The translations under genes and the position numbers were made by a program. From Caulobacteraceae bacterium (GTDB lineage: Bacteria > Pseudomonadota > Alphaproteobacteria > Caulobacterales > Caulobacteraceae), in contig JAIXZX010000014.1 in assembly GCA_027489335.1 (NCBI GenBank), forward strand, positions 62,001 through 126,000: a DNA stretch of 64,000 nt, given 5' to 3'. Positions 45,729 through 54,256 of this stretch are shown here, one piece after another. The notes under the pieces are model-generated. The model was given only the letters and a program-made list of their open reading frames with translations. It searched no databases and was not told the DNA's origin. Every line of letters begins with the position of its first letter. The stretch's first letter is position 1.

Positions 45729-48542
45729 TCAGCTCGCCGGCGCGGTGAGGCCCGGGGCCTCCAGGTCCAGGGCCTTGGCGGGGATGCGCCGCAGGTCCGG
45801 GGCCTTGGCCTCCAACGCCTCCAGGAACAGGGCGGCGTCACCGGCGATGATCACCGCGGCGTCCTGCGGCGACAGGCGCTCGGCGGCGAAGGCGCGAACG
45901 GCCTCCGGGCTCACCGCCTCGACCTTGGCCGTATAGGCGGTGACTTCCGACAGAGGCACGTCCTGGAGTGCCAGTTCGCCGAGCACCCCGCCCAGGCCGC
46001 CGGCCGTGCCGAGCGCACGGCCAAAGGCGCCGATCAGCACGGACTTGCGGGCGGCAAGCTCCTCAAGGGTCACCGGCTCGGCCGCCAAGCGGCGCATTTC
46101 GGTGGCGATCAGGTCCATGACCTCCGGCGCCGACTCATTCTTGGTCTGAGCCTGGGCCTGGAAGGCGCCTGTGGTCCGACGGGCGGAGAGGCTGGAGCCC
46201 GCCCCATAGGAGAGGCCGCGCTTGATGCGGATCTCCTGGTTCAGGCGCGCCGAGTAGCCGCCGCCCAGCACCGAATTGGCGACAATGCCCGGGTAATAGG
46301 CTTCGTCTCGGCGCGAGATGGCCGGCTTGACCAGGCGCACCGCCGCCTGGCCTGCGCCGGGCAGGTCGATGACCACCACCTGGCGGGTGGCGGTGGGCGT
46401 CACCTGCGGCTGGGCCGGCAGGGGGTCGGCGGGGCGGGTCCAGTCGCCGAAGGCCTGCCGGGCCAGGGCGGCGCCCTCTTCGGGCGAGATGTCGCCGCTC
46501 AGCACCAGGATGGCGTTGTCGGGCCGGAAGTGGCGCTGATGCAGGGCTTTCAGCCCCTCGGGCGAAAGCCTGGGCAGGGAGGCCGGCGTGCCGTCGGCCG
46601 GATGGCCAAAGGGGGTGCCGGCGAAGACGATCGGGCCTACGGCCATGGCCGAGAGCTGGCCCGGGTCTTCATAGGCCACAGACATGCCGTCCAGCGCCTG
46701 GGCGGTCTGGCGCTCAAGCTCCTCGGGCGCAAAGGCCGGGTTGCGGGCGACATCAGCCAGGATGGCGAAGGCCGCGGCGGCCTTGTCCGACATCACCGTC
46801 AGGCTGACGCTGGCAGATTCCAGGCCGGCGGAGGCCGACAGGCTCGCCCCCAGGGCCTCGATCTCCTGGGCGATCTGTGGGGCTGTGCGAGTGGTCGTGC
46901 CCTCTGTGAGCATGGCCGCGGTCATGGACATGGCGCCGGCCCGCCCCTGCGGATCGGCCCAGGCGCCGGCCCGAACGATCAGGGCGGCCGAGACCAGCGG
47001 CAGGTCGCTGGAGCGGGCGACGATCACCCGCAGGCCGTTGTCGAGCGCCGTCTCGGACGGGATTGGCAGGACGGGGTCCACCGGCGCCGCAACCGGCGGC
47101 GGCGCCTGGCGCTCGCCTTCCGGGGCCAGGGTGACGATCTCGCCGTCGAAGACCACCGCCTGGGCTGGCGGCGGGGCGGGCTCAGCCGTCGTCGATCCCG
47201 CCGGACGGGCGCTCTCAGGACGGTAGCGAATGGTCATCCGGCGTTCTTCGGCCAGATACTTCTGCGCCACGGCCTGGACGTCGGCGGCGGTGACGGCGGC
47301 CAGGTCAGCCAGTTCGGTGTTGGCCTTGGCGGGGTCCCCTTGGGTGGCCCAGGCATAGCCGAGCGCAAAGGCGCGGCCATCGACGGTCTCGCGCTCGCGC
47401 AGGGCGCCGGCGATGAGCTCATTGCGCGCCTCGTTCAGCTCGGCCTCGGTGGGCGGGGCGTCCCGCAGGCGGGCCACTTCCGCCAGCAGGGCGGCCTCGC
47501 CGGCCTCAACGGTCTCGCCGCTGGCCAGGATGGCGCCCACGGCGAAGAGGCCCGGCTGCTGCGGCAGGTCGGCCTGGGAGAAGGCCTCCACGGCGATCTG
47601 CTGCTCATAGACGAGGCCGTTATAGAGCCGCGAGGACTTGCCGCCTGACAGGATGGCGTCGAGCACCTTCAGCGCCGGGGCGTCGGGGCTCGCGGCCTGC
47701 GCCCCGAGCCACGTCAGGACCACCGCCGGCAGGGGCACGTTGGGGCCATAGCCGTCGAAGACCCCGGGACCGGTGCGCGGCGGCTCCACCGCATCCACGC
47801 GCTTCAGCGGCGCGGCCGGCGTCTTCAGCGGGGCGAAGTACTTGTCCACCCAGGCGTCGAGCTCGCCCTGATCGAAGTTGCCGATGACGATCAGCACCGC
47901 ATTGTCGGGGCGGTAATAGTCCCGGTGGAAGGCGCGCACATCATCGATGGTGGCGGCGTCCAGCTCGGCGATGGAGCCGATTCCGGGGCGCTTGTAGGGG
48001 TGCTCCTGATAGCTGGCCTGGGGGATCATCAGGCCAAACAACCGGCCATAGGGCGCAGCCAGAATCCGCTGGCGCAGCTCCTCTTTCACCACATCCCGTT
48101 CGGAACTGAAGATGTCGGCGTCCACCACCAGAGAGCCCATCCGCTCGGCCTCGGCCCAGAGCAGGCGCTCCAGGTGGTTGGCGGGGACGACCTCGTAATA
48201 GTTGGTGAAATCGTCCCAGGTCGAGGCGTTGTTGAAGCCGCCCACGTCCTCGGTCATCCGGTCCAGGGTCTCGGACGGCATGTTGCGGGTGGCCTTGAAC
48301 ATCATGTGTTCAAACAGGTGCGCGAAGCCCGAGCGCCCCTGGGGATCGTCCTTGGAGCCGACCCCGTACCAGACCTGCACGGTCACGTTGGGCGTGGTGG
48401 CGTCGATCCCGCTCAACACCCGCAGGCCGTTGTCCAGCACCCGCTCGCGGTACTCGATCGGCGGAATGGCGGCGGCCTGGACGGCGCCCGGCGCCACCAG
48501 CAGGGCGGCGGCGAGGGCGAGGCGGGCGAAGGCGCGAAACAT
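45729..48542 (-). CDS. M16-family zinc metallopeptidase, second copy
   Basis: A 937-residue periplasmic protein with a signal peptide (MFRAFARLALAAALL to VQAAA, about 23 residues). The zinc motif HLFEH is at 75-79, with the third ligand in ERDVVKEE (Glu155, 76 residues on). GSKDDPQGRSGFAHLFEHMMF is the typical active-half block, kept here in parts. The second half from about residue 500 (LDNGLRVIVARSSDLP) lacks zinc ligands. It is clearly distinct from the M16 protein at 8.3 kb and closer to classic PqqL/mitochondrial-type insulinase family members. Confidence 0.93.
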   Translation of the reverse strand: MFRAFARLALAAALLVAPGAVQAAAIPPIEYRERVLDNGLRVLSGIDATTPNVTVQVWYGVGSKDDPQGRSGFAHLFEHMMFKATRNMPSETLDRMTEDVGGFNNASTWDDFTNYYEVVPANHLERLLWAEAERMGSLVVDADIFSSERDVVKEELRQRILAAPYGRLFGLMIPQASYQEHPYKRPGIGSIAELDAATIDDVRAFHRDYYRPDNAVLIVIGNFDQGELDAWVDKYFAPLKTPAAPLKRVDAVEPPRTGPGVFDGYGPNVPLPAVVLTWLGAQAASPDAPALKVLDAILSGGKSSRLYNGLVYEQQIAVEAFSQADLPQQPGLFAVGAILASGETVEAGEAALLAEVARLRDAPPTEAELNEARNELIAGALRERETVDGRAFALGYAWATQGDPAKANTELADLAAVTAADVQAVAQKYLAEERRMTIRYRPESARPAGSTTAEPAPPPAQAVVFDGEIVTLAPEGERQAPPPVAAPVDPVLPIPSETALDNGLRVIVARSSDLPLVSAALIVRAGAWADPQGRAGAMSMTAAMLTEGTTTRTAPQIAQEIEALGASLSASAGLESASVSLTVMSDKAAAAFAILADVARNPAFAPEELERQTAQALDGMSVAYEDPGQLSAMAVGPIVFAGTPFGHPADGTPASLPRLSPEGLKALHQRHFRPDNAILVLSGDISPEEGAALARQAFGDWTRPADPLPAQPQVTPTATRQVVVIDLPGAGQAAVRLVKPAISRRDEAYYPGIVANSVLGGGYSARLNQEIRIKRGLSYGAGSSLSARRTTGAFQAQAQTKNESAPEVMDLIATEMRRLAAEPVTLEELAARKSVLIGAFGRALGTAGGLGGVLGELALQDVPLSEVTAYTAKVEAVSPEAVRAFAAERLSPQDAAVIIAGDAALFLEALEAKAPDLRRIPAKALDLEAPGLTAPAS

Positions 48543-48636
48543 GGCGGGCTCCCGGGCGATGGCGAGCCCCAGCCATATCATCCTGAGCGGGCGGCGAAAG
48601 GTGGGTGTGGCCGGCGCCCCGCCTCAGCAGGCGGTC

Positions 48637-49422
48637 TCAATAGGCGGTCTGGGCGATCAGCTCGGCCTCGGCGGCGCAGGCCCGGTCGTCCGCCAGGCCT
48701 CGGGCGCGGGCGGCGTCCACCTCGGCCCTGGCCGCTTCGAAGTCGGCGCGGAAGGTGGGGCTGGCGTTGAGGGCCGCGACGATGGCGGCCGCATTGGTCC
48801 GCCCGGCCTCCACGGCGCTAGGGGAATGGACGCCGCAGACCACCCGGCTCTCCCCATAGGCACGGCCGCGGGCCAGGATCTGGCCGGACCGCTCCGGCGC
48901 CATCTGGGCCAGGATCAAGGCGTTCGCAAAGCCCCAGGTAGAATGGCCGGAGGGATAGTCCGGGCTCTCGTCCAGCTCGTGCGAAGCGGGCACGCAGATC
49001 GGCCCGGACTGGATCAGATAAGGCCGCGGACGCTTGAAGAGGTCCTTCACGCTGGCCACCTGGGCGCCCAGCTGCAGGCCGACCCGGGACATCAGCATAT
49101 TGAGCCGGGGCGCAGTCTGCGGCGTCAGGTCGGCGGCTAGCGCACAGGCGAAGTTGGTCATCATGGACGCCGGCGCGGTGGGCACGTCGGTCTGGGCCAG
49201 CGCCCAGCGGGGCGAGCCCTCCAGGGCCCGGGTCTTGCGGAACACGTCGCGGTCGGCCTCATCGCGGGCGCTGCCCACCGCAGGCGGGGCCGGCAGGAGC
49301 AGGCCCGCATCGGGCAGGGTCTCGGGCGTCAGATAGCCGGCGGGCCGTGGGGCGTCTTGCGCCAGGGCCGGCGTCGAGACGAGCGCCAGGGCGGCGAGGA
49401 TGACGGGCGTGAGCAGCTTCAT
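48637..49422 (-). CDS. PAP2-family acid phosphatase, class A type, with altered active site
   Basis: A 261-residue exported phosphatase. Signal peptide residues 1-21 (ALAQ). The PAP2 motifs are KX6RP (Lys126, Arg133), PSGH (157-160) and SRX5H (Ser192, Arg193, His199). The residue four past the nucleophile His, normally Asp in the class A motif SRX5HX3D, is Ala203 (VHSPSAVEAGR). Activity could be changed or supported by another residue (Glu205). GAGGGGGA precedes the ATG at 49422. It lies upstream of the M16 gene on the same strand. Confidence 0.85.
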   Translation of the reverse strand: MKLLTPVILAALALVSTPALAQDAPRPAGYLTPETLPDAGLLLPAPPAVGSARDEADRDVFRKTRALEGSPRWALAQTDVPTAPASMMTNFACALAADLTPQTAPRLNMLMSRVGLQLGAQVASVKDLFKRPRPYLIQSGPICVPASHELDESPDYPSGHSTWGFANALILAQMAPERSGQILARGRAYGESRVVCGVHSPSAVEAGRTNAAAIVAALNASPTFRADFEAARAEVDAARARGLADDRACAAEAELIAQTAY

Positions 49423-49498
49423 GGGGTCCCCCTCGGGATTTTCCATGATCATGCGCCCGATGCGCGGCGAAGCGAAAGGGGTGCGGCCCCCTCCGATC

Positions 49499-49584
49499 GT
49501 CACCCTCGGGCTCGTCCCGAGGGTCCATGCACTAAGCCGATCGCCGGTGTTCATGGATGGCCCGGTCAAGCCGGGCCATGACGG
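49499..49584. repeat. REP-like element, family 1, copy A
   Basis: Starts GTCACCCTCGGG and ends CATGACGG. Two internal stems are visible: CCCTCGGGCTCGTCCCGAGGG and the CCCGGTCAAGCCGGG stem, joined by a GTGTTCATGGATGG stretch. Copies recur at 55517 and 57537. It lies in the 226-base gap between the acid phosphatase gene start and the polyamine enzyme gene end. Confidence 0.8.
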
Positions 49585-49616
49585 AGTGAGAAGAGGCTTG
49601 CGCTGCGCCGCCCCAT

Positions 49617-49643
49617 GAAAAAGGCCCCGCCGGAGCGGGGCCT
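49617..49643 (-). terminator. Rho-independent terminator after the DHS-like gene
   Basis: On the minus strand AGGCCCCGC, loop TCCG, GCGGGGCCT, then TTTTTC. A perfect 9-bp stem with T-tract, only 6 bases past the stop codon. Confidence 0.92.
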
Positions 49644-49648
49644 GATCC

Positions 49649-50707
49649 CTAGGCTTTCTTTTCGAACAGCTTGTTCCAGCGGCGGCGTTCGCGGGTCTTC
49701 CAGGAGCCCCGGTGCCAGGCGTCCGAGGCGATCAGCGGCACCACGGTGGTGGCCTCGGCGAAGACCATCTGTTCCCAGGTGACGTCGACCTTGCCCCAGG
49801 AACAGGCCTCCTGCAGCGTCGAGGACGAGCAGGCGCCATCGCGCACATCGGCCACCGTCAGCTGGATGGCGTACTTGTGCATATCCACCTCCTCACCGAG
49901 GATTTCAGCGCAGACCACCGTGTCCTGGGCGAAGTTCTTGGGCACGCCGCCGCCGACCATGAACAGGCCGGTGGTGCCGGCGGCGATCTTCACGTCGGTC
50001 AGCTCCCGGAAGTCGGCGATGGAGTCGATGGTCAGGTAGGGCTTGCCCGCCTTCATCCGCTCCACCTGGTGCTTGACCAGGCCAAAGCCCGCCGAGGAAT
50101 CGGTGAAGGCCGGGCAGAAGATCGGCACGCCCTCTTCATAAGCCGTCTGAATCAGCGAGCCGGGCTTCTTGGCGTTACCCGCCGCCAGCCACTTGCCCAT
50201 CTCCCAGATGAATTCCCGAGAAGAATAGGGCCGCGGCTCCAGCTGGTCGGTGATCTCCTTGATCACCGCGTCGCAGGTCTGCAGCTCTTCCTCGTCGATA
50301 TAGGTGTCGTAGATCCGGTCGATATAAAGGGCGCGCAGGTCGCGGTCGTCCACCGGCTCTTTCGCCTGGTAGTGCTTGAAGCCGAGCGCTTCGAAGAAAT
50401 CCATGTCGACGATGGAGGCGCCGGTGGCGACCACGGCGTCGATCAGGCCGTACTTCACCATGTCGCGATAGATGTGCATGCAGCCGCCGGCGCTGGTCGA
50501 GCCGGCAAGCGTCAGCCAGGTGGAGCAGGCGGGATCCTCCAGCGCCATGGAGAAGATGTCGGCGGCCCGGGCGGTGTCGCGGCTGGTGAAGCTCATCTGA
50601 CGCATGGCGTCGATGATCGGACGGGCGTCGTACTGGTCGATGGCCACGTGCTCGACGGTGGACGAGAGCAGCTCGGCCTTGCGGTTAGACTGAACCTCAG
50701 CGTTCAT
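49649..50707 (-). CDS. Deoxyhypusine synthase-family polyamine enzyme
   Basis: A 352-residue enzyme of the DHS fold. The catalytic Lys of eukaryotic DHS (Lys329, in SWGK) is kept as Lys306 in EACSWGKVDVTW. NAD-site-like segments TLAGSTSAGGCMHIYRDMV and VVATGASIVDMDFFEALG are present. Bacteria lack eIF5A, so these homologues act on free polyamines; a homospermidine-like or bis-guanidino product has been proposed for the family. The role here is inferred from the neighbouring decarboxylase. The gene has its own terminator and lies 104 bases past the decarboxylase stop. Confidence 0.85.
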   Translation of the reverse strand: MNAEVQSNRKAELLSSTVEHVAIDQYDARPIIDAMRQMSFTSRDTARAADIFSMALEDPACSTWLTLAGSTSAGGCMHIYRDMVKYGLIDAVVATGASIVDMDFFEALGFKHYQAKEPVDDRDLRALYIDRIYDTYIDEEELQTCDAVIKEITDQLEPRPYSSREFIWEMGKWLAAGNAKKPGSLIQTAYEEGVPIFCPAFTDSSAGFGLVKHQVERMKAGKPYLTIDSIADFRELTDVKIAAGTTGLFMVGGGVPKNFAQDTVVCAEILGEEVDMHKYAIQLTVADVRDGACSSSTLQEACSWGKVDVTWEQMVFAEATTVVPLIASDAWHRGSWKTRERRRWNKLFEKKA

Positions 50708-50745
50708 TCTCTTGGAGTCCTAGAGTTTGAGCGCCCGTCCATGGA

Positions 50746-50782
50746 AAAAGGACGCGACCGGGACGGAGCGACCGGTCGCGTC
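50746..50782 (-). terminator. Rho-independent terminator after the decarboxylase gene
   Basis: On the minus strand GACGCGACCG, a 12-base loop, CGGTCGCGTC, then CTTTTTCC. A perfect 10-bp stem with T-tract, 30 bases past the decarboxylase stop. It separates the decarboxylase transcript from the DHS-like gene. Confidence 0.9.
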
Positions 50783-50811
50783 TCTATGCGGTTGTGCGAA
50801 GAGCTAACGCC

Positions 50812-52068
50812 CTAGCGCCGACGACGTTTCTTGCCCCGGGCCCGCGACAGCTTGACGACATTGTGCGTCTCGGTCCGCGGCACCGGGATGGAGCGACGGG
50901 CCAGACCGTACATGGACGCCATAGGCGGATCGCTCACCGCCACGGTCTCGGTGTCGCCGAAGCCGTTGAACCGGGTGTTCATCGCCACCCCATAAGCGCC
51001 CAGCATGCCGATCTCGACATAGTCGCCCTCACGCACATCCTCGGGCAGCCAGAAGGGGCCCGGCATGTGGTCCAGCGAGTCGCAGGTCGGGCCATAGAAG
51101 CGATAGGGCTTCAGCGGGCCTTCGACCTCACGGGCGGTTCCATCGGCCTCCCGGCGAAGCAGCTTCACCGGGAAGGGCCACTTGGTGTGGGTGGCGTCGA
51201 ACAGGCTGCCATAGGAGCCGTCGTTCAGATAAAGCGCGTCGCCCTTGCGCAGCTCCACAGCGGTCAGCACCGAGGAGGCTTCCGCCACCAGGGCCCGGCC
51301 AGGCTCGCACCACAGCTCGGTGGTCTCATGGACCATCATCTCGGCGAAGCCGCGGTCGATGGAGTCCATGTAGTCGGCCAGCGCCGGCGGAACCATGCCG
51401 GGATAGACCGACGGGAAGCCGCCGCCCACATCCACCACGTCGGCGAAGACGCCGGCGCGGACCAGCGCCCGGGAGGCCTGGCTCATGGCCGCCTGATAGG
51501 CGGTCGGCCGCATGCACTGGCTGCCCACATGGAAGGAGACGCCCATCAGCTCCTGGGTCGCCCGACGGGCGGCCAGCAGCAGTTCGGGGGCCTCGTGCGC
51601 ATCGACGCCGAACTTGCCCGACAGGGAATAGGCCGCGCCCTCGGCGGCGACGCCCAGGCGAACCATCAGGTTCAGGTCCTTGGCGTGGCCGGTGGCGTCG
51701 AGGATCTTGGCCAGTTCCTCGTGCGTATCCAGCGCGAAGGTCCGCACCCCATGGTCGAAATAGGCCGTGGAGATGGCGCGGCGGCTCTTCACCGGATGCA
51801 TGAAGGCCATGCGGGAGCCAGGGGCGTATTGGGCCACCAGCTCGATTTCCGGAACCGACGCCACGTCGAACGACCGCACGCCATTCGCCGCGAGGGTTTC
51901 AAGCACCCACGGCGAAGGGTTGGCCTTCACAGCGTAGAAGACGTCGCCTTTAAAATTGTCCTGGAACCAGCGCGCCGCTAGGGCCACGGCGTCCGGTCGC
52001 GCAAAGGCGACAGGACGTTCCGGTGACCGCTCACGGACCAGGTCCAGGGGCGTATGGTACGTATGCAC
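50812..52068 (-). CDS. Ornithine decarboxylase-like PLP enzyme (fold III)
   Basis: A 418-residue group IV decarboxylase, the alanine-racemase-fold type. From the chosen start, the PLP Lys is Lys48 (FYAVKANPSP), His180 stacks on PLP (SFHVGSQ), the Gly-rich loop is VDVGGGFPS, EPGR is at 255-258, and catalytic Cys329 lies in YGPTCDSLD. It makes putrescine (or cadaverine) from ornithine (or lysine). Start: GTG at 52068 gives the family-like N-terminus VHTYHTPLDLV with GGGGG upstream. An ATG at 52161 would add 31 unconserved-looking residues. The tail is highly basic (KKRRRR). Confidence 0.9.
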   Translation of the reverse strand: MHTYHTPLDLVRERSPERPVAFARPDAVALAARWFQDNFKGDVFYAVKANPSPWVLETLAANGVRSFDVASVPEIELVAQYAPGSRMAFMHPVKSRRAISTAYFDHGVRTFALDTHEELAKILDATGHAKDLNLMVRLGVAAEGAAYSLSGKFGVDAHEAPELLLAARRATQELMGVSFHVGSQCMRPTAYQAAMSQASRALVRAGVFADVVDVGGGFPSVYPGMVPPALADYMDSIDRGFAEMMVHETTELWCEPGRALVAEASSVLTAVELRKGDALYLNDGSYGSLFDATHTKWPFPVKLLRREADGTAREVEGPLKPYRFYGPTCDSLDHMPGPFWLPEDVREGDYVEIGMLGAYGVAMNTRFNGFGDTETVAVSDPPMASMYGLARRSIPVPRTETHNVVKLSRARGKKRRRR

Positions 52069-52291
52069 CTCACGCAACCCCCAACAGATTGTTGAACCCA
52101 ATCCGGCGTTAGCAACGCTTAGGACAACGGGGTCCGCCGGAGCCGGTGCAGATAGTGGCATCTGAAAGCGATGTAAAGGGCCGAACCCAAAAAGGTCCTT
52201 GGCCGGTCAGGGTTTGCCGGGGTCCGGCGGCCTGGCGGTCGCGCCCAAGGGGTCGACCTGCGGGCGCCGTGCTAGACCGCGCCCGGCGCCC

Positions 52292-52309
52292 ATGTCATGA
52301 AACCGTCGT
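52292..52309 (+). promoter_or_regulatory. Candidate PhoB (Pho) box upstream of phnCDE
   Basis: ATGTCATGAAACCGTCGT matches the Pho-box consensus CTGTCATAWAWCTGTCAY at 14 of 18 positions, with the two direct 7-base half-sites correctly 11 bases apart. It lies 65 bases before the phnC ATG on the same strand. Confidence 0.6.
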
Positions 52310-52374
52310 GGGGCTCGGCGATCACACGCTGATAAGAGTTGGGCCGCCAAACGCCCAGGGGATATTCGCCATTC

Positions 52375-53169
52375 ATGTCTGACGCAGCCGTTCTTTCGGT
52401 GCGCCAAGTGTCGAAGAGTTTCGGGTCCCGCCGCGCGCTGGACACCGTCTCCCTCGACGTCGCCCGTGGCGAGATGATCGCCCTGATCGGTCCCTCGGGA
52501 TCGGGCAAGTCCACCCTGCTCCGGGCCATCAACGGCCTGGCGCCCATCGACAAGGGGCCCGGCCGTATCGAGGCCTTTGGCGGCGCCGTGCAGGCTCAGG
52601 GCCGCGTGGACCGGGACGTGCGCCGCACCCGCATTCGCATCGGCATGATCTTCCAGCAGTTCAACCTGGTGGGCCGGCTGACCCTGTTCACCAATGTCGC
52701 CATGGGCTCGCTCGGGCGGATCGGCTTCCTGCGGGGCCTGCTGGGCTTCTGGCCTGCCGAGACCAAGGGCGCGGCCATGGCGGCGCTCGCCCGGGTAGGC
52801 GTGGCCGAATATGCCGGGCAGCGGGCGGGCACCCTGTCCGGCGGGCAGCAGCAGCGCGCCGCCATCGCGCGCGCCCTGGTGCAGAAGGCCAAGATCATCC
52901 TGGCCGACGAGCCGGTGGCCTCCCTCGACCCCGTGGCCGCCCGCAAGGTGATGGAGATCCTGCGAGACCTGAACCGGGCCGACGGCCTCACCCTGATCGT
53001 CACCCTGCACCAGGTCGACTACGCCATGCGCTATTGTGACCGGGTGATCGCGCTGAAGGCCGGCAAGGTGGTCTATGATGGCCCGCCCAACGGTCTGACC
53101 CGCAAGCAGCTTATCGACATCTACGGTCCGGAATTCGAAGACGTCTTCTGGGAAGGAGCTCCTCAATGA
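52375..53169 (+). CDS. phnC: Phosphonate/phosphate-ester ABC transporter, ATPase PhnC
   Basis: A 264-residue ATPase. Walker A GPSGSGKST is at 39-47; the Q-loop (MIFQQFNLV), signature TLSGGQQQR and Walker B IILADEPVASLD follow, ending in a switch His (TLHQVDYAM). It energises import of phosphonates or phosphite through PhnDE. The ATG at 52375 has AGGGGA about 13 bases before it. Its TGA overlaps the phnD ATG. Confidence 0.93.
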   Translation: MSDAAVLSVRQVSKSFGSRRALDTVSLDVARGEMIALIGPSGSGKSTLLRAINGLAPIDKGPGRIEAFGGAVQAQGRVDRDVRRTRIRIGMIFQQFNLVGRLTLFTNVAMGSLGRIGFLRGLLGFWPAETKGAAMAALARVGVAEYAGQRAGTLSGGQQQRAAIARALVQKAKIILADEPVASLDPVAARKVMEILRDLNRADGLTLIVTLHQVDYAMRYCDRVIALKAGKVVYDGPPNGLTRKQLIDIYGPEFEDVFWEGAPQ

Positions 53170-54230
53170 TCCGTCGCAGCCTGATCGGCGCCGGCCTCAC
53201 GCTCGCCCTGGCCCTGGGCCTCGCCGCCTGTTCCGAACGCGAGACGCCCAACAGCGCCGCGCCGGAGGTGCTGAACTTCTCGATCCTGGCGACGGAAAAC
53301 TCCACCAGCCTGGACACCTTCTGGCGGCCCATCCTGGCCGACATGGAGAAGGAGATCGGCATTCCGGTGAAGCCGTTCTACGGCTCCAACTACACCGCCC
53401 TGATCGAAGCCCTGCGGTTTGGCCAGACCGATGTGGGCTGGTTCTCCAACCTGTCGGGCCTGGAGGCCGTGCGCCGGGCCGACGCGGAGATCTTCGCCCG
53501 CACCTTCGATCCCTCCGGCGAGGACGGCTATCGCTCGGTGCTGATCGCCACGGCGTCCAGCGGCCTGACCCTGGAAGACGTGCTGAAATGCGACCGCACC
53601 CTCGATTTCGGGATCGGCGACGCCAAGTCCACTTCGGGCACGCTGGCGCCCATGACCTATCTGTTCGCCCCTGAGGGCGTTGAGCCCGAGCGCTGCTTCA
53701 AGCAGGTGCGCACCGCCAACCACCAGGCCAATCTGTTCGCCGTGGCCAATGGCGTGCTGGATGTGGCCACCAACAATTCCACCGCCATCCGCCTGCAGAC
53801 CGCCCGGGACGTGGAAAACCGCGCCAACGGCCAGCCCACCGTCACCGACAAGGTCACGGTGATCTGGGAGTCCCCGAAGCTGCCCGAGGACCCCATCGTC
53901 TGGCGCAAGAACCTCGACCCGGCGGTCAAGGAGAAGGTCCGCCAGTTCTTCCTCACCTATGGCAAGGGCGAAGGCCCCGAGGCCGAGCGCCAGCGCAAGC
54001 TGCTCTCGGCCATCTCCATCGGCGGTTTCCTGCCGGCGGATTCGAGCCATCTGCTGCCGGTGCGCGAGATGGAGGCCACCGAGGCCCTGCTGCAGGCCCG
54101 CAACAGCGGCGACCAGGCCAGAATCACCGAGGCCCAGGCCACTCTGGACGCCATCCGCGTCGAGCGTGAGGCTCTGGACGCCCGGGCGGGCGAGGCGCCT
54201 GCCGCCGCCGTCACGCCGGTCGCCCCTTAG
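53166..54230 (+). CDS. phnD: Phosphonate-binding protein PhnD (lipoprotein)
   Basis: A 354-residue solute-binding protein. The signal peptide ends in a lipobox LAAC with Cys22, so it is anchored to the membrane. ENSTSLDTFWRPILADMEKEIG, VKPFYGSNYTALIEALRFGQTDVGWFSN and FGIGDAKSTSGTLAP are PhnD-family blocks that line the ligand pocket. AAGGAG is well placed and ATGA overlaps the phnC stop. The C-terminal 50 residues are Ala/Glu-rich. Confidence 0.93.
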   Translation: MIRRSLIGAGLTLALALGLAACSERETPNSAAPEVLNFSILATENSTSLDTFWRPILADMEKEIGIPVKPFYGSNYTALIEALRFGQTDVGWFSNLSGLEAVRRADAEIFARTFDPSGEDGYRSVLIATASSGLTLEDVLKCDRTLDFGIGDAKSTSGTLAPMTYLFAPEGVEPERCFKQVRTANHQANLFAVANGVLDVATNNSTAIRLQTARDVENRANGQPTVTDKVTVIWESPKLPEDPIVWRKNLDPAVKEKVRQFFLTYGKGEGPEAERQRKLLSAISIGGFLPADSSHLLPVREMEATEALLQARNSGDQARITEAQATLDAIRVEREALDARAGEAPAAAVTPVAP

Positions 54231-54256
54231 GCCCTGAGACAAAGAGCCAGACGCCC

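Noticed and set aside
43509..47648. A 1379-codon open frame on the plus strand
   Set aside because: It is antisense to phoD, the amine oxidase and the M16 gene, all with clear motifs. Its product is Gly/Arg/His-rich low complexity, the usual shadow frame in high-GC DNA.
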